From NCBI GenBank assembly GCA_902609415.1, contig CACLRR010000002.1, forward strand, positions 42,446 to 106,445: DNA of 64,000 nucleotides, read 5' to 3'. The position numbers and the translations under genes are program-made. Source of the DNA: an uncultured Chlamydiae bacterium (lineage in GTDB: Bacteria; Chlamydiota; Chlamydiia; Chlamydiales; CACLRR01). Under the pieces are notes generated by a model. It saw nothing but the letters and a program-made list of their open reading frames with translations. It had not been told where the DNA came from and searched no databases. Positions 1-8,802 of the stretch are shown piece after piece. The first letter of the stretch is position 1, and every line of letters begins with the position of its first letter.

Positions 1-1
1 A

Positions 2-574
2 GCTATGCCCAATCTTATTGTTTTTAGGCCTTGTGACTCATATGAAGTGGCCGCAGTCTGGACATGGATATTGAATAATCAAAAAGGACCAGTAGCTATT
101 GTATTGACTAGACAGAAGGTTGCTGTTGCTACAGAAAATGAGAACTTCTCATATGAGGATACTGTTGCAAAGGGAGCCTATGTTATTCGTGATTTTAATC
201 CAAGTGAGGAGAAAGAGACACATGAAGTGCGCTTATTTGCTTCTGGTTCAGAGGTGTCACTAGCAATAGATGTAGCAAGGTATCTAGTGAGCGACAAAGG
301 ATGTCGATGTAAAGTGGTATCTGTAACATCATTTGAGCTTTTTGATAAGCTTTCAGATAAAGAACAGCAGTCTATCCTAGGTAAAGAGGAAAATGTCAGA
401 CGGATCTCGATTGAGGCTGCATCTACATTTGGTTGGAATAAATTTGTAAGTAATGGACTAATGATTGGGATTGATACTTTTGGGCATTCAGCTAAGGCTA
501 TTGATATTCAGGAGAAAGTAGGACTTACAGTAGATCACATTATAAGAAGATACAACGAACACAAGTGGACATAA
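2..574 (+). CDS. tkt: Transketolase, C-terminal part (cut by window edge)
   Basis: This is the C-terminal part of transketolase, the thiamine-diphosphate enzyme of the non-oxidative pentose phosphate pathway. The reading frame is open to the left edge, so the first ATG at position 5 is internal and not a start. The visible part holds the end of the pyrimidine-binding domain (RPCDSYEVAAVWTWIL, GPVAIVLTRQ) and the C-terminal domain, with the usual ASGSEVSLAI and FGWNKFV-type stretches. It ends one base before hemE, so the two are probably cotranscribed. In C. trachomatis, as I remember it, tkt lies close to hemE but with other genes between. Family assignment is certain; the N-terminal half is not seen. 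Confidence 0.95.
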   Translation, partial: AMPNLIVFRPCDSYEVAAVWTWILNNQKGPVAIVLTRQKVAVATENENFSYEDTVAKGAYVIRDFNPSEEKETHEVRLFASGSEVSLAIDVARYLVSDKGCRCKVVSVTSFELFDKLSDKEQQSILGKEENVRRISIEAASTFGWNKFVSNGLMIGIDTFGHSAKAIDIQEKVGLTVDHIIRRYNEHKWT

Positions 575-575
575 T

Positions 576-1541
576 ATGCCTTTTATTGAGGCATTAAGAG
601 CAAGTAATCATACAGGAACTATCCCTTCTTGGTTTATGAGACAGGCAGGGAGATATTTACCAAGTTATCAGAGAATTAGGTCTAGATATTCTCTAAGTCA
701 TATGTTTTATGACGAGGAGTTAATAGTAAAGATAACTCAGCTTCCACTTAACCAGTTTCCCTTAGATGCAGCAATTGTTTTTTCAGATATTCTCCTAGTA
801 TTAGAGACTTTAGGGTGTAGGGTGAGCTATATCGATGGAGTTGGTCCTAGGATAGATGTTAAAAGGGATCATGATGGGTATCCGTTGTTTGAACAATGCC
901 TAGATGTAAATGATTATTTTTCATTTTTGAAAAGAGCAATTGTAGGGCTAAAGGAAGAATTAGATGTGCCTTTAATCGGATTTGTAGGAGGTCCATATAC
1001 TGTATTATCCTATTTATTTAAGGATAGAAAGCTTCCTAATGATAGAAAGAGAGTTGACCTATTATTAAAGCAGGTCACCTCAAAAATAGAACAACTAGCG
1101 CTACTTCAGGAAGACGCAGGCGTTGATGCTTTTCAGATTTTTGATACTTGGGCTGGACATCTTCCTGATGATCTTTATCATAGATACTCTCTTGATCCTT
1201 GTAAGAAGATAGCACTAAATATTCCTACCCTCTATTTTTCATTGAATGCAGGAAAGAGAGCTAGGATGATTCTTGATAACTTAGAACCTACAGGAATTAG
1301 TTTAGGTGATAACGATTGTTTAGTGAAAATGAGAGAGGTAGCTAGAGCTCAGGTAGTTCTGCAAGGAAATCTTGATCCTAAACTTGTTTTGCACTCTAAG
1401 AAAGAAGCTATAGAGAAAGTTAAAAGAATTAAGGAGGTAATGAAAAATGATCCAGCCTTTATTTTCAACTTCTCTCATGGCGTATTACCGAAGACCCCTG
1501 TTGAAAATATCAGAGCTATTTTCGAGGAGCTTAAGAGATGA
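576..1541 (+). CDS. hemE: Uroporphyrinogen decarboxylase
   Basis: HemE decarboxylates the four acetate side chains of uroporphyrinogen III to give coproporphyrinogen III in heme synthesis. The 321 residues are slightly short of the 340-355 usual for bacteria. The N-terminal signature PSWFMRQAGRYLPSYQ carries the conserved substrate-binding Arg residues, the catalytic Asp lies in the FSDIL segment, and FSHGVLPKTPVENI near the C-terminus is the second family signature. The ATG lies one base after the transketolase stop, and the stop overlaps the hemG start by 4 nt (ATGA), so the three genes form one operon. In C. trachomatis, as I recall, hemN lies between hemE and hemG; it is absent here. Confidence 0.97.
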   Translation: MPFIEALRASNHTGTIPSWFMRQAGRYLPSYQRIRSRYSLSHMFYDEELIVKITQLPLNQFPLDAAIVFSDILLVLETLGCRVSYIDGVGPRIDVKRDHDGYPLFEQCLDVNDYFSFLKRAIVGLKEELDVPLIGFVGGPYTVLSYLFKDRKLPNDRKRVDLLLKQVTSKIEQLALLQEDAGVDAFQIFDTWAGHLPDDLYHRYSLDPCKKIALNIPTLYFSLNAGKRARMILDNLEPTGISLGDNDCLVKMREVARAQVVLQGNLDPKLVLHSKKEAIEKVKRIKEVMKNDPAFIFNFSHGVLPKTPVENIRAIFEELKR

Positions 1542-2740
1542 GAATAGCGATTGTAGGAGGTGGGATATCAGGTCTTTCTCTTGCATATTATTTAAGAAAG
1601 GCACACCCCTTGGCAAAAATTGATCTCTATGAAAAGGAAGAGAGATTAGGGGGGGTAATAGATAGTATTACTGAAGAGGTTTTTTTTTTTGAGAAGGGAC
1701 CAAGAACATTTCTCACAAAAAAAAGTTGTGAACTTTTAACCTTAATGGGGGAATTAGGCCTTGAGGATCAGATCATATATGCAGATAACAAAGCTAATAC
1801 GCGCTACATATGGACTGGTGACACCAAATTAAAAGTTCCCACAACTCTTTTTGAAGCTATTAGATCTCCTTTAACAAAAGGGATGTTTAAATCGTTGATA
1901 ACAGAGTGGTCTAGACCCACTATTTGTGAGGATGAATCCATCGAGCAGTTTTTTAACCGCCGTATAGGTTGTAGTTTAACAGAGAGTTTGATTAGGCCCA
2001 TGGTATATGGAATATACGGAGCGGATATTTCAGAACTTTCTATAAAACATACTTTTTCTAAATTAAAGGATTTTGAGATAAACAACGGCTCACTTACTGC
2101 TGGATTACTCACACAAAAAAGAAAAAAAAGGCCGATGGGATCATTATTTACTGTAAAATTAGGACTTACACACTTTATTCATAAATTATCAAAGAAATCG
2201 GATGCTAGGATATATCTTAATGAATCTATAGATAAAATTAGTCAAAATGAAAGTTTTGTGAAGGTGGAAACTTCCTTACAACAAGAGGAGTATGATTACC
2301 TTTTTTCCACATTAGATAAAAGTATAAAAAAGACATCTATTACAGTTTGGAATGTGGGGTATAAGTCAGGTGTAACTCTTCCAGATGCTTTTGGGATTTT
2401 AGTTAAAAACCCCACCAATCTTCTAGGTATTGTTTTTGATTCTAAAATCTTTCCTACACAAAATAGGAGTAGAGAAGAGACTCGATTGACAGTGATGACG
2501 AAAAATAGCGCAGTTTTAATTGAAGATAGACTGGAGAGGTTACTAGGTATTAAAAAGAAGCCTGATTTTCTTGTGGTAAAAGAATATAATAATGCTCTTT
2601 TTAGACCCCAAGTGGGACATAAAAAAGAAAAAAAGAGAGATAGAAGGATACATTATTTCTCATCCAACACCCATAGTAAGGTTTCTGTTCCAGATATCGT
2701 AAAAGAGGCAAAAAAGTATGTTGAAACACTGGTTTTATAG
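1538..2740 (+). CDS. hemG: Protoporphyrinogen oxidase (FAD, HemY/HemG-type)
   Basis: This flavoprotein oxidises protoporphyrinogen IX to protoporphyrin IX, the step before iron insertion. Chlamydial annotation calls it HemG, although the fold is the FAD-dependent HemY type. The dinucleotide-binding motif IAIVGGGISGLSLAYYL is at residues 3-19, followed by the Glu-containing KIDLYEKEERLGG strand. The C-terminus has NALFRPQVGHKK and VSVPDIVKEA, the region that contacts FAD in this family. At 400 residues it is slightly short. The start overlaps hemE by 4 nt. An unusually long T11 run at 1680-1690 encodes V-F-F-F in frame, which matters because another gene in this window is broken at a T tract. 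Confidence 0.93.
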   Translation: MRIAIVGGGISGLSLAYYLRKAHPLAKIDLYEKEERLGGVIDSITEEVFFFEKGPRTFLTKKSCELLTLMGELGLEDQIIYADNKANTRYIWTGDTKLKVPTTLFEAIRSPLTKGMFKSLITEWSRPTICEDESIEQFFNRRIGCSLTESLIRPMVYGIYGADISELSIKHTFSKLKDFEINNGSLTAGLLTQKRKKRPMGSLFTVKLGLTHFIHKLSKKSDARIYLNESIDKISQNESFVKVETSLQQEEYDYLFSTLDKSIKKTSITVWNVGYKSGVTLPDAFGILVKNPTNLLGIVFDSKIFPTQNRSREETRLTVMTKNSAVLIEDRLERLLGIKKKPDFLVVKEYNNALFRPQVGHKKEKKRDRRIHYFSSNTHSKVSVPDIVKEAKKYVETLVL

Positions 2741-3587
2741 TTTATTTCTTCTACCTACTTTTTTATCATCATATATTGTTTATAGTGATGAAGAATTAAA
2801 TATTGTGCGAAAACTTTATCATATGGTGATAACAAAGACAGATACATCGATAAGTTTTACGTTGCAAGAGTCCACGAAAAGCAATACACCAAAAACAAAG
2901 GCAGACATTCAAATTCTGTCCGAAGATGCAACATTTTTAATGACTGATGTCAATACTAAAGGGAGTGTAGAGTTTAAGTATCAGGTCAAAGTTAAAGGTA
3001 ATCCATCTTTTAACGGAGGCTATCTACTTAATGATATTCAAATGGGACTTAGAATGAACCGGTCAATTTATAGTGATCATTTTCTTTCCTTTCAGGCAAT
3101 TCAGCTTCCATATCAAACAACAGGATCTCTTACTATGATGCCATCCCAGGTAAATCAATCACTAAATATACAACAGATGAGAGATGGTAATAAACTTGCT
3201 TTTTGGAGTCAGATCCAAGGAGAAGATCAAATTTTTTTGAGTACTGATTATACCAGTAGATTTCTATTTTATGATTTAGATAGTTATCAGAAGACTGATT
3301 ATGAGGAATTAAACCTAAGCGTGGTGGTTCGCTCTGAAGATATTAAAAATGTGAGTAATGGAAGCTTTTATTACCAGTGGTATCTTCTTATGGATCCCAT
3401 CACAGCAGGTACAACGCAGGAAAAAATTGACTCAGTCAATGCAAATGCATTAGATTACCAAAAGGTGTGGATAAATCAAGAGATCACTTTTATAGATCAG
3501 ATACTTGGTCAGCAGTTAAAAGTATCTACTCGTAAGACTCTGAATGATAATAAGAAGAAACTTCAGGCAATACTAGATAGATTTTAA
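2718..3587 (+). CDS. Secreted or periplasmic protein of unknown function
   Basis: I do not recognise this 289-residue protein. It starts with a hydrophobic signal-like segment (residues 5-22, ending near YIVYSDEE), so export across the inner membrane is likely. The rest is polar, with many Asn, Gln, Ser and Tyr and alternating hydrophobic residues, which suggests a beta-rich fold. There is no obvious catalytic motif and no second membrane segment. The start lies 23 nt inside hemG, so it is translationally linked to the heme operon. It ends tail-to-tail with the next minus-strand gene, overlapping by 4 nt. The gene is convincing from its length, signal sequence and operon position; the function is unknown. 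Confidence 0.8.
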   Translation: MLKHWFYSLFLLPTFLSSYIVYSDEELNIVRKLYHMVITKTDTSISFTLQESTKSNTPKTKADIQILSEDATFLMTDVNTKGSVEFKYQVKVKGNPSFNGGYLLNDIQMGLRMNRSIYSDHFLSFQAIQLPYQTTGSLTMMPSQVNQSLNIQQMRDGNKLAFWSQIQGEDQIFLSTDYTSRFLFYDLDSYQKTDYEELNLSVVVRSEDIKNVSNGSFYYQWYLLMDPITAGTTQEKIDSVNANALDYQKVWINQEITFIDQILGQQLKVSTRKTLNDNKKKLQAILDRF

Positions 3588-3898
3588 ATACAGCTTTTAA
3601 TTTTTTGTATGAGTTGTTTTATATCCTCTGCGGAAGGGAACGTAAGAGGCAAGCAGATAATAAATGTGTCAAATTGTTTCATGTTATAACCATCTGGTAG
3701 CTTACATCTACAATTTTTAGATGGTCTATCTACAGTAATGTGGATGGATGGAGAGTGTTTGATATATTCAGGAATATAAGCATCAGTACTACTTATATCA
3801 ATAAATTCGATCTCGAATTCCGCTAGGTGTGGCTTTAAGCAATCAGTGCACTGACAACAATTATGGGACTTAGGGTTATAGAAGTATTTTATTTCCAT
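3584..3898 (-). CDS. Small cysteine-rich protein of unknown function
   Basis: This 104-residue minus-strand ORF has an ATG start at 3898 and overlaps the plus-strand gene to its left by 4 nt. It has a clustered set of cysteines near the N-terminus (HNCCQCTDCL, residues 13-22) and a second pair in KNCRCK near residue 62, a pattern suited to binding zinc or another metal or to redox chemistry. No signal peptide or membrane segment is visible. I do not recognise the family. Support comes from the ordered cysteine pattern, the sensible size and the fact that it fills the gap exactly between neighbours. Confidence 0.65.
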   Translation of the reverse strand: MEIKYFYNPKSHNCCQCTDCLKPHLAEFEIEFIDISSTDAYIPEYIKHSPSIHITVDRPSKNCRCKLPDGYNMKQFDTFIICLPLTFPSAEDIKQLIQKIKSCI

Positions 3899-3992
3899 AA
3901 TATTTTTTTATTTAATTATGTCATATTTATGAATTGATTTACACTCTCTATCTCTTATTGCGTTCTTTTTTTTTGTATGTCATGATAGTTTT

Positions 3993-4328
3993 ATGTCTCA
4001 AGATTGTATTTTTTGTAAGATTGTTAGAAAAGAAGTACCCGCGGATATCCTATTTGAAGATAACGATATGCTTATATTTAACGACATTAATCCTCAAGCA
4101 CCTACACACCTATTGGTGATACCAAAAGAGCATATTTCTACATTCAGTGAATTAGATGATGCAGTTCTTATGGGGAAAATCTTTACTAAAGTAAATGAGG
4201 TATCTAAAGCTCAGAAATTAAAGAATTATAGGGTAGTGATCAATAATGGTAAGGATGCAGGGCAGGAGGTCTTTCATCTACATGTACATATTATTGCTGG
4301 AAGAGAAATGAGCTGGCCTCCAGGCTAA
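3993..4328 (+). CDS. HIT-family purine nucleotide hydrolase (HinT-like)
   Basis: This is a histidine-triad protein that probably hydrolyses adenosine 5'-phosphoramidates or related nucleotides in the cytoplasm. At 111 residues it has normal HinT length. The start gives CIFCKIVRKEVPADILFED, the family's N-terminal zinc-Cys and strand region; the catalytic triad is FHLHVHIIAG near residues 93-103, followed by the typical GREMSWPPG tail. It is a single plus-strand gene between minus-strand genes, and its stop overlaps the end of the convergent DUF2177 gene by 4 nt. An upstream ORF from 3934 in another frame is a shadow. Confidence 0.95.
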   Translation: MSQDCIFCKIVRKEVPADILFEDNDMLIFNDINPQAPTHLLVIPKEHISTFSELDDAVLMGKIFTKVNEVSKAQKLKNYRVVINNGKDAGQEVFHLHVHIIAGREMSWPPG

Positions 4329-4759
4329 TATTTGGAGCAAAAATATCTAGTAAGAGATAGAGGAAATGCAGTACAAACAGCCGTTAAGAACATTCCCCAT
4401 ACAGTATCTATAACAGCTAAATGAAATGTCCACTGATGCATTACTGTAAGATTTGATAGATTCATGATGCCAAAAAGAAAGAATCCAAAAAGTAGGCCTC
4501 TAAAGAACACCTTCCATCCTAGAGTTTTATGTATATATTCAAGGTGAATAAAGAAGAAAATATAAAAAGTAAAGAGGATATAAGTAAGAAGGAGTGCAGT
4601 TGTATTATTGATATAGCTCTGAGCATCTGGATGTCTCATGGTATCAAAAATACTTTCATAGTATTTAAAGCCTATAAAGGAAAACCAAAACCATTCCAAA
4701 AGGATTATACAAAGAAAGGTTGTAACGATAAGAAAAAGATATTTCATAGATACCCGCAT
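4325..4759 (-). CDS. DUF2177-type inner-membrane protein
   Basis: This 144-residue protein has four predicted membrane helices (about residues 5-27, 51-72, 81-104 and 112-135). It matches what I remember of the DUF2177 family: an aromatic-rich first helix (LEWFWFSFIGFKYY), a central FGIMNLSNLTVMHQW and the conserved DTVWGMFLTAV in the last helix. The biochemical role of the family is unknown. It is the last gene of the minus-strand run that includes the MFS transporter and M3 peptidase, starting 2 nt after the MFS stop, so it is likely cotranscribed with them. Confidence 0.8.
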   Translation of the reverse strand: MRVSMKYLFLIVTTFLCIILLEWFWFSFIGFKYYESIFDTMRHPDAQSYINNTTALLLTYILFTFYIFFFIHLEYIHKTLGWKVFFRGLLFGFFLFGIMNLSNLTVMHQWTFHLAVIDTVWGMFLTAVCTAFPLSLTRYFCSKY

Positions 4760-4761
4760 TT

Positions 4762-5934
4762 TTATTTTCTATATAAACTAACAATGCCAAAAAGGCAAAT
4801 AATACCAAATACAATGAGAGGAAAAAAGTTGGTAATGGAGGCTAGAGAGGCTCCTAAAAATCCTGAAACAGCTTCTGCTAAAACCTGTAGCGACTGATTG
4901 TTACCCATTACAGATCCTTGTTTATTTTCCGGGGCCATGTGAGCTATGTATGTGACAGAAAATGTTAGTGTTATGGCAAGAAGGCCGGTTGAAATAAAGA
5001 GAGGGAGCCATAGGTATCTTAATTGTGTAAAAAGAGGAAGAGTTAGTAATGAGAGAGCAAAGAGAGCTCCAAAAAGAAGGACATTTTTTTTTGCAGGAAA
5101 TTTCGAGAGAGGCTTAATTAGTGTCAGGTTAATAAGAATCATAGGCAAGGAGACGTAGGCAATGTATAGAGAAAGGGTGGTGAAGTCCACATTAAATCGA
5201 TCTACAAGGTAAATTGGATAAACGCGAAAGAAGCCAAAAATAGGGAGATAGATAAGGAAGTTTATGAAGAAGTAACTTCTTAGAGGTCCTTTTTTAAAGA
5301 TTGTAAAAAAATTAAGGAGGGTTTTTTTTATATGTATTTCTTTTGATTGATTGAGATTTGATTCCTTGTAGGATTTATATATCCATACTGCTAGAAGAAA
5401 AAGGAGTATACCTTCGACGTAAAATATTGTACCTATTCCTGTTAAAGATGCAAGGAGGGGGCCTGCAACAAAAGAGGCACTAACAAAAATATAAATAAGG
5501 CCAAAATAGCGACTCTGATTCTCTTTTTTAACAATATCAATGATAGATCCTTGAGCAATTGCAATATTACCCTCTGACATTCCAGTAAAAAAAGAGAGAA
5601 AAAATAGCCATAGGAGGGATTTTTTTAAGATAGCAATCCCTGTAAGCAAGTATAGGCAGCCTCCAATAACTAGCGAAAAAATTAGTAGGGGTTTTCTTCC
5701 CTTAACATCGGAGAGTGCTCCAAGGATAGGAGCGCCAATAAATTGACCTAAAGGGTACATAGCTATAAGAATCCCTAGGAGTAATTTCCTTGTGGTAGTA
5801 GAAAAACCTAAGTAGCTTACGTAATAGCCATCATGCAGCATTAGTGCAGTATAGGTGGGGACAGTAATTGCATAACCCATAAACCCTATAAATAGTACGC
5901 TATAGATAGGGAGGAGTTTTCTAAAGTGAATCAT
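4762..5934 (-). CDS. Major facilitator superfamily transporter
   Basis: This 390-residue polytopic membrane protein has about 12 hydrophobic segments, as in MFS carriers of the multidrug/tetracycline efflux (TCR/Tet) type. The cytoplasmic loop between helices 2 and 3 has the MFS signature GALSDVKGRKPLLIFSLVIG around residues 74-93, and a second glycine-rich segment follows at GMSEGNIAIAQG. The substrate cannot be predicted. The start ATG overlaps the upstream M3 peptidase stop by 4 nt. A carrier for peptides, amino acids or a biotin-related compound is possible from context, but that is guesswork. Confidence 0.9.
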   Translation of the reverse strand: MIHFRKLLPIYSVLFIGFMGYAITVPTYTALMLHDGYYVSYLGFSTTTRKLLLGILIAMYPLGQFIGAPILGALSDVKGRKPLLIFSLVIGGCLYLLTGIAILKKSLLWLFFLSFFTGMSEGNIAIAQGSIIDIVKKENQSRYFGLIYIFVSASFVAGPLLASLTGIGTIFYVEGILLFLLAVWIYKSYKESNLNQSKEIHIKKTLLNFFTIFKKGPLRSYFFINFLIYLPIFGFFRVYPIYLVDRFNVDFTTLSLYIAYVSLPMILINLTLIKPLSKFPAKKNVLLFGALFALSLLTLPLFTQLRYLWLPLFISTGLLAITLTFSVTYIAHMAPENKQGSVMGNNQSLQVLAEAVSGFLGASLASITNFFPLIVFGIICLFGIVSLYRK

Positions 5935-7940
5935 TTTTCAAGCTTTTTTAGGTAGGTTTCTTCTTTGTAGGGTCTGTTAAGAAATTGTTCAAGCACTATA
6001 TTGATGTCATAATTGCCAGCTTTTTCAAGAACCTCTTTCCTGTAGATCTTTCCAATAGATCCGTTTAAAGGTCCCCCACGTTCAACAATTGATTCATAGA
6101 GATCTTCTGCAATAATTTTAGACCATAGATAGGAGTAGTATTTGGCCCCATACCCTGCCAGGTGATCAAAGGAGAGGTAGAAATGATTTTTATTGGATAT
6201 ATCAAGTTGTGGTAGAATCTTTGCATAGAGTTGGGATAGAAGTTTTTTAGGGTCTACATCTTTGGATTCACTAAATAGGTTAAGAGAGAGTTTAGAAAGT
6301 AAAGCCTGCCTTGCAATGAAGTAGCCAATGTAGAGGTCCTCTGCCTGCAGAAAAGGTTTTACGAGATCAAGAGTAATAGGTTCTTTTGTCTCGGGATGCT
6401 CACTTATTTTTTGGAGTATTGAGCTATCTGTAAGCCATTTTTCTAAAAGTTGGGAAGGTACCTCAACAAAATCTGTAGACACGGAGCATGAAGCTGTAAG
6501 ACTTAATGGTGATTTTCCTAGAATTGCATGCAGACTGTGACCAAATTCGTGAAAGAGAGTATTTACTTCTGATAAGGAGAGAAATGAAGGTTCCTTGGAA
6601 AAATTTGTAACTATGAGTGCAAGTGCTGGTAACCTTTCTGTTTTTGTAGAAAGAGCAGGGATGATGGGACAGCAACAAGCATGTGAGTATTTTCCCTCTC
6701 TTGGAAAGAGATCAAATTGAACATGACCTAATAACTGGTTACTCTCTTTATCTTTAATTGTCCATGTGGGAATATCATGGCCCCATTGAGAATTTGTAAT
6801 AGTTGTTATTGTTAGGCCAAAGAAGCTCTCAAAAATCTCTTTCATTCCGCTCATTACCTTTTCTAAAGGGAAGTAGGGGCGTAATTTTTCAGAGTCAAGA
6901 TTAATCGTCTTCATTTTATGTTGATCGAATAGAAAAGGTAGATCATGAAGATAGATTCTTTCCTGTGAAGTTAGTAGTTCTGTATGATTTTTGGTAAGGT
7001 TTTCTAGTTCTAAGGATGCTTTTTGTGTGCTTCTATTAATTAGCTTTTCTAAAAATAGGGTTACTTTTTTAGGGTTTTGTGCCATTTGATTGCTTAGGTC
7101 AAGTTCGGCATAGTTTTTAAAGTTTAGTGCTGTTGCTAATTGGTGTCTTGTTGAGATTAATTCCTCTAAGATTTTAATATTGTCAGGATAGGCTCTATTT
7201 GTAAATAAGTCATGTAATGCCTCTCTCACCTTGCTCGTTTTACACTTTTTCATAATCGGGATATAGATGGGATAGGACAGGTTGACACTATAGAGACCTG
7301 ATTCTGATTTATTAAGAGACTCAATGAAGTTATCACTAAGTCCTTGAAGTTGCTCTTTTGAAAATGTAGTTTTTTTTGCGTCACGTTGAATATTTAGACT
7401 AAATTGGTGTGAAAGCTCAGAATTTTTCTTAAACAGTTCTTTGATATTTTGTTGTTCTAATGAGCTAAGTTGACTTGGATCACAGTTTAGAGAAAGAGAC
7501 CATTTTTCTTTCCATTTTTCAATATTGTATTTCGTTGGTATATAATTGACAGTTTCAATAAGAGAAAAATCAAGAAGAATATCATAAAAAAGGGCTTCGA
7601 TTTTATTTTGCATTGTGTGTAGAAATTCAGTTTTTTCATTCTCAGTGAGTACTAATGAAAGCGCTTCAAGTCTACTCAACTGCATGGAAAGAGAGCCAAG
7701 TGCTTGATCGAGGGGCAGAATAACATTTTCCATGGTTCTTTGATCTTGTTTGAGGCTAAGTATGCTCTTCTTGATATGATTGAAATGTGAAATAGAGGTA
7801 TTGACATCATCCTCAAGATTTTTCTTATCATAGGTTAAGAATGATTTTATTTGAGAAGAGGTTCTGATGGTTGGAAAGGGCAGTGAAAAGAGAGAGGTTA
7901 TTGAAAATAAAAGTATAAAGAAGAAACCTGTATGCATCAT
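5931..7940 (-). CDS. M3-family zinc oligopeptidase, apparently exported
   Basis: This is an oligopeptidase of the thimet/oligopeptidase A (M3) family, which degrades short peptides. It has 669 residues, normal for the family. The zinc site is LFHEFGHSLHAILG at about residue 460, with His and Glu in the HExxH motif intact; the third ligand Glu is expected in the SQLLEKW region. Unlike cytoplasmic OpdA/PrlC it begins with a clear hydrophobic signal-like segment (FFFILLFSITSLFSLPFP), so it may act in the periplasm. It overlaps bioD and the MFS gene by 4 nt each. Peptide uptake coupled to the adjacent carrier is a possible link, but only an inference. Confidence 0.93.
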   Translation of the reverse strand: MMHTGFFFILLFSITSLFSLPFPTIRTSSQIKSFLTYDKKNLEDDVNTSISHFNHIKKSILSLKQDQRTMENVILPLDQALGSLSMQLSRLEALSLVLTENEKTEFLHTMQNKIEALFYDILLDFSLIETVNYIPTKYNIEKWKEKWSLSLNCDPSQLSSLEQQNIKELFKKNSELSHQFSLNIQRDAKKTTFSKEQLQGLSDNFIESLNKSESGLYSVNLSYPIYIPIMKKCKTSKVREALHDLFTNRAYPDNIKILEELISTRHQLATALNFKNYAELDLSNQMAQNPKKVTLFLEKLINRSTQKASLELENLTKNHTELLTSQERIYLHDLPFLFDQHKMKTINLDSEKLRPYFPLEKVMSGMKEIFESFFGLTITTITNSQWGHDIPTWTIKDKESNQLLGHVQFDLFPREGKYSHACCCPIIPALSTKTERLPALALIVTNFSKEPSFLSLSEVNTLFHEFGHSLHAILGKSPLSLTASCSVSTDFVEVPSQLLEKWLTDSSILQKISEHPETKEPITLDLVKPFLQAEDLYIGYFIARQALLSKLSLNLFSESKDVDPKKLLSQLYAKILPQLDISNKNHFYLSFDHLAGYGAKYYSYLWSKIIAEDLYESIVERGGPLNGSIGKIYRKEVLEKAGNYDINIVLEQFLNRPYKEETYLKKLEK

Positions 7941-8632
7941 AAGCTCATAAATTTTAGTTTTTTTTCGATCTTAGTGTGATCTCTTCTTGAAGTCAAGGGA
8001 GACTGCTTTCTTTTAGCAAACGTCTCTTGAAATGTATAAATAAGGTTTTTTTCTGTAATATGCTCAAGAAAATCAATGTGAATAAGATGGCTATCTCCAC
8101 TGTGGTGCTTGATGATATCAAATGCGCTTTTGTCGTTTGATTTATTGACTACAACGCTAAATAATGGAATATCTTCTTCTTTAAGTTTTTCAATAGTGAG
8201 AATCGCATGATCAATACAACTATTATTTTGTGACATCACAAGCATTACAGGTGCTTTTGTTTTTTTGATGAAATCTAAAAAGAGATCCTCCTCATTGAGT
8301 GGTACCATAATCCCACCAGGGCCTTCAATAATCATATGCTCATACGGTGAAGTCAGCCTTGGATGGAGAGAATCTAAATCAACTTGAGTATGTTGTGCGC
8401 AGGGAAGAGTCTCTTTGTGATAAAGATAAGATTCTCGCAGAAAGTGTTTGGATGGCAGTGCTGTTGTTTCATGAATCCATTCAGTATCGGTGCACGGTGA
8501 GATGCCGCACTGTATTGGTTTCCAATAGAGGGCTCTTAAACCCATCATTAATGTTGCAGCAACAAAAGTTTTTCCCACTGATTTTGTGGTAGAAATAATA
8601 ATCAACTGTCTAGGAAAAGTAATTAGGTTCAT
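7937..8632 (-). CDS. bioD: Dethiobiotin synthetase
   Basis: BioD closes the ureido ring of biotin from 7,8-diaminopelargonate, CO2 and ATP. The P-loop is present in a slightly altered form, IISTTKSVGKTFVAA, at residues 12-26 (usual form GTDTGVGKT). The substrate Lys is in YWKPIQCG, and the EGPGGIMVPL motif is intact. At 231 residues it has normal length. The ATG is preceded by a strong AAGGAGGGG Shine-Dalgarno sequence. It overlaps the M3 peptidase by 4 nt and lies 170 nt downstream of a BioF-like gene. bioB and bioA are not in this neighbourhood, so the rest of the pathway must be elsewhere or missing. Confidence 0.9.
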   Translation of the reverse strand: MNLITFPRQLIIISTTKSVGKTFVAATLMMGLRALYWKPIQCGISPCTDTEWIHETTALPSKHFLRESYLYHKETLPCAQHTQVDLDSLHPRLTSPYEHMIIEGPGGIMVPLNEEDLFLDFIKKTKAPVMLVMSQNNSCIDHAILTIEKLKEEDIPLFSVVVNKSNDKSAFDIIKHHSGDSHLIHIDFLEHITEKNLIYTFQETFAKRKQSPLTSRRDHTKIEKKLKFMSL

Positions 8633-8736
8633 CTGTCCCCTCCTTGTATTTGAATGATTTTTTGAATATAAAGATTAAGGTTATTTAAAGAAATAAAAAA
8701 CTTTCGAACAATTTATCATGTCTTAATTTAGCGAAG

Positions 8737-8766
8737 TTTAGACGGATTAGACTTTACCTATCTAAA
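8737..8766. promoter_or_regulatory. Inverted repeat upstream of bioD
   Basis: The 170-nt gap between the BioF-like gene and bioD contains TTTAGA (8737-8742) matched by TCTAAA (8761-8766), with a nested TTAGA/TCTAA pair (8747-8751 and 8761-8765). It has no T tract on the minus strand, so it does not look like a terminator. It could be an operator for bioD, perhaps for a biotin-responsive regulator, but no known consensus is matched and chance is possible in AT-rich DNA. Confidence 0.25.
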
Positions 8767-8802
8767 TTAGGTGCAAATTCCTAATAACAGGATTCCTTGA
8801 GT

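Noticed and set aside
4529..4897. Plus-strand ORF of 122 codons
   Set aside because: It is antisense to the DUF2177 and MFS genes, both with clear families; its composition is that of a shadow frame.
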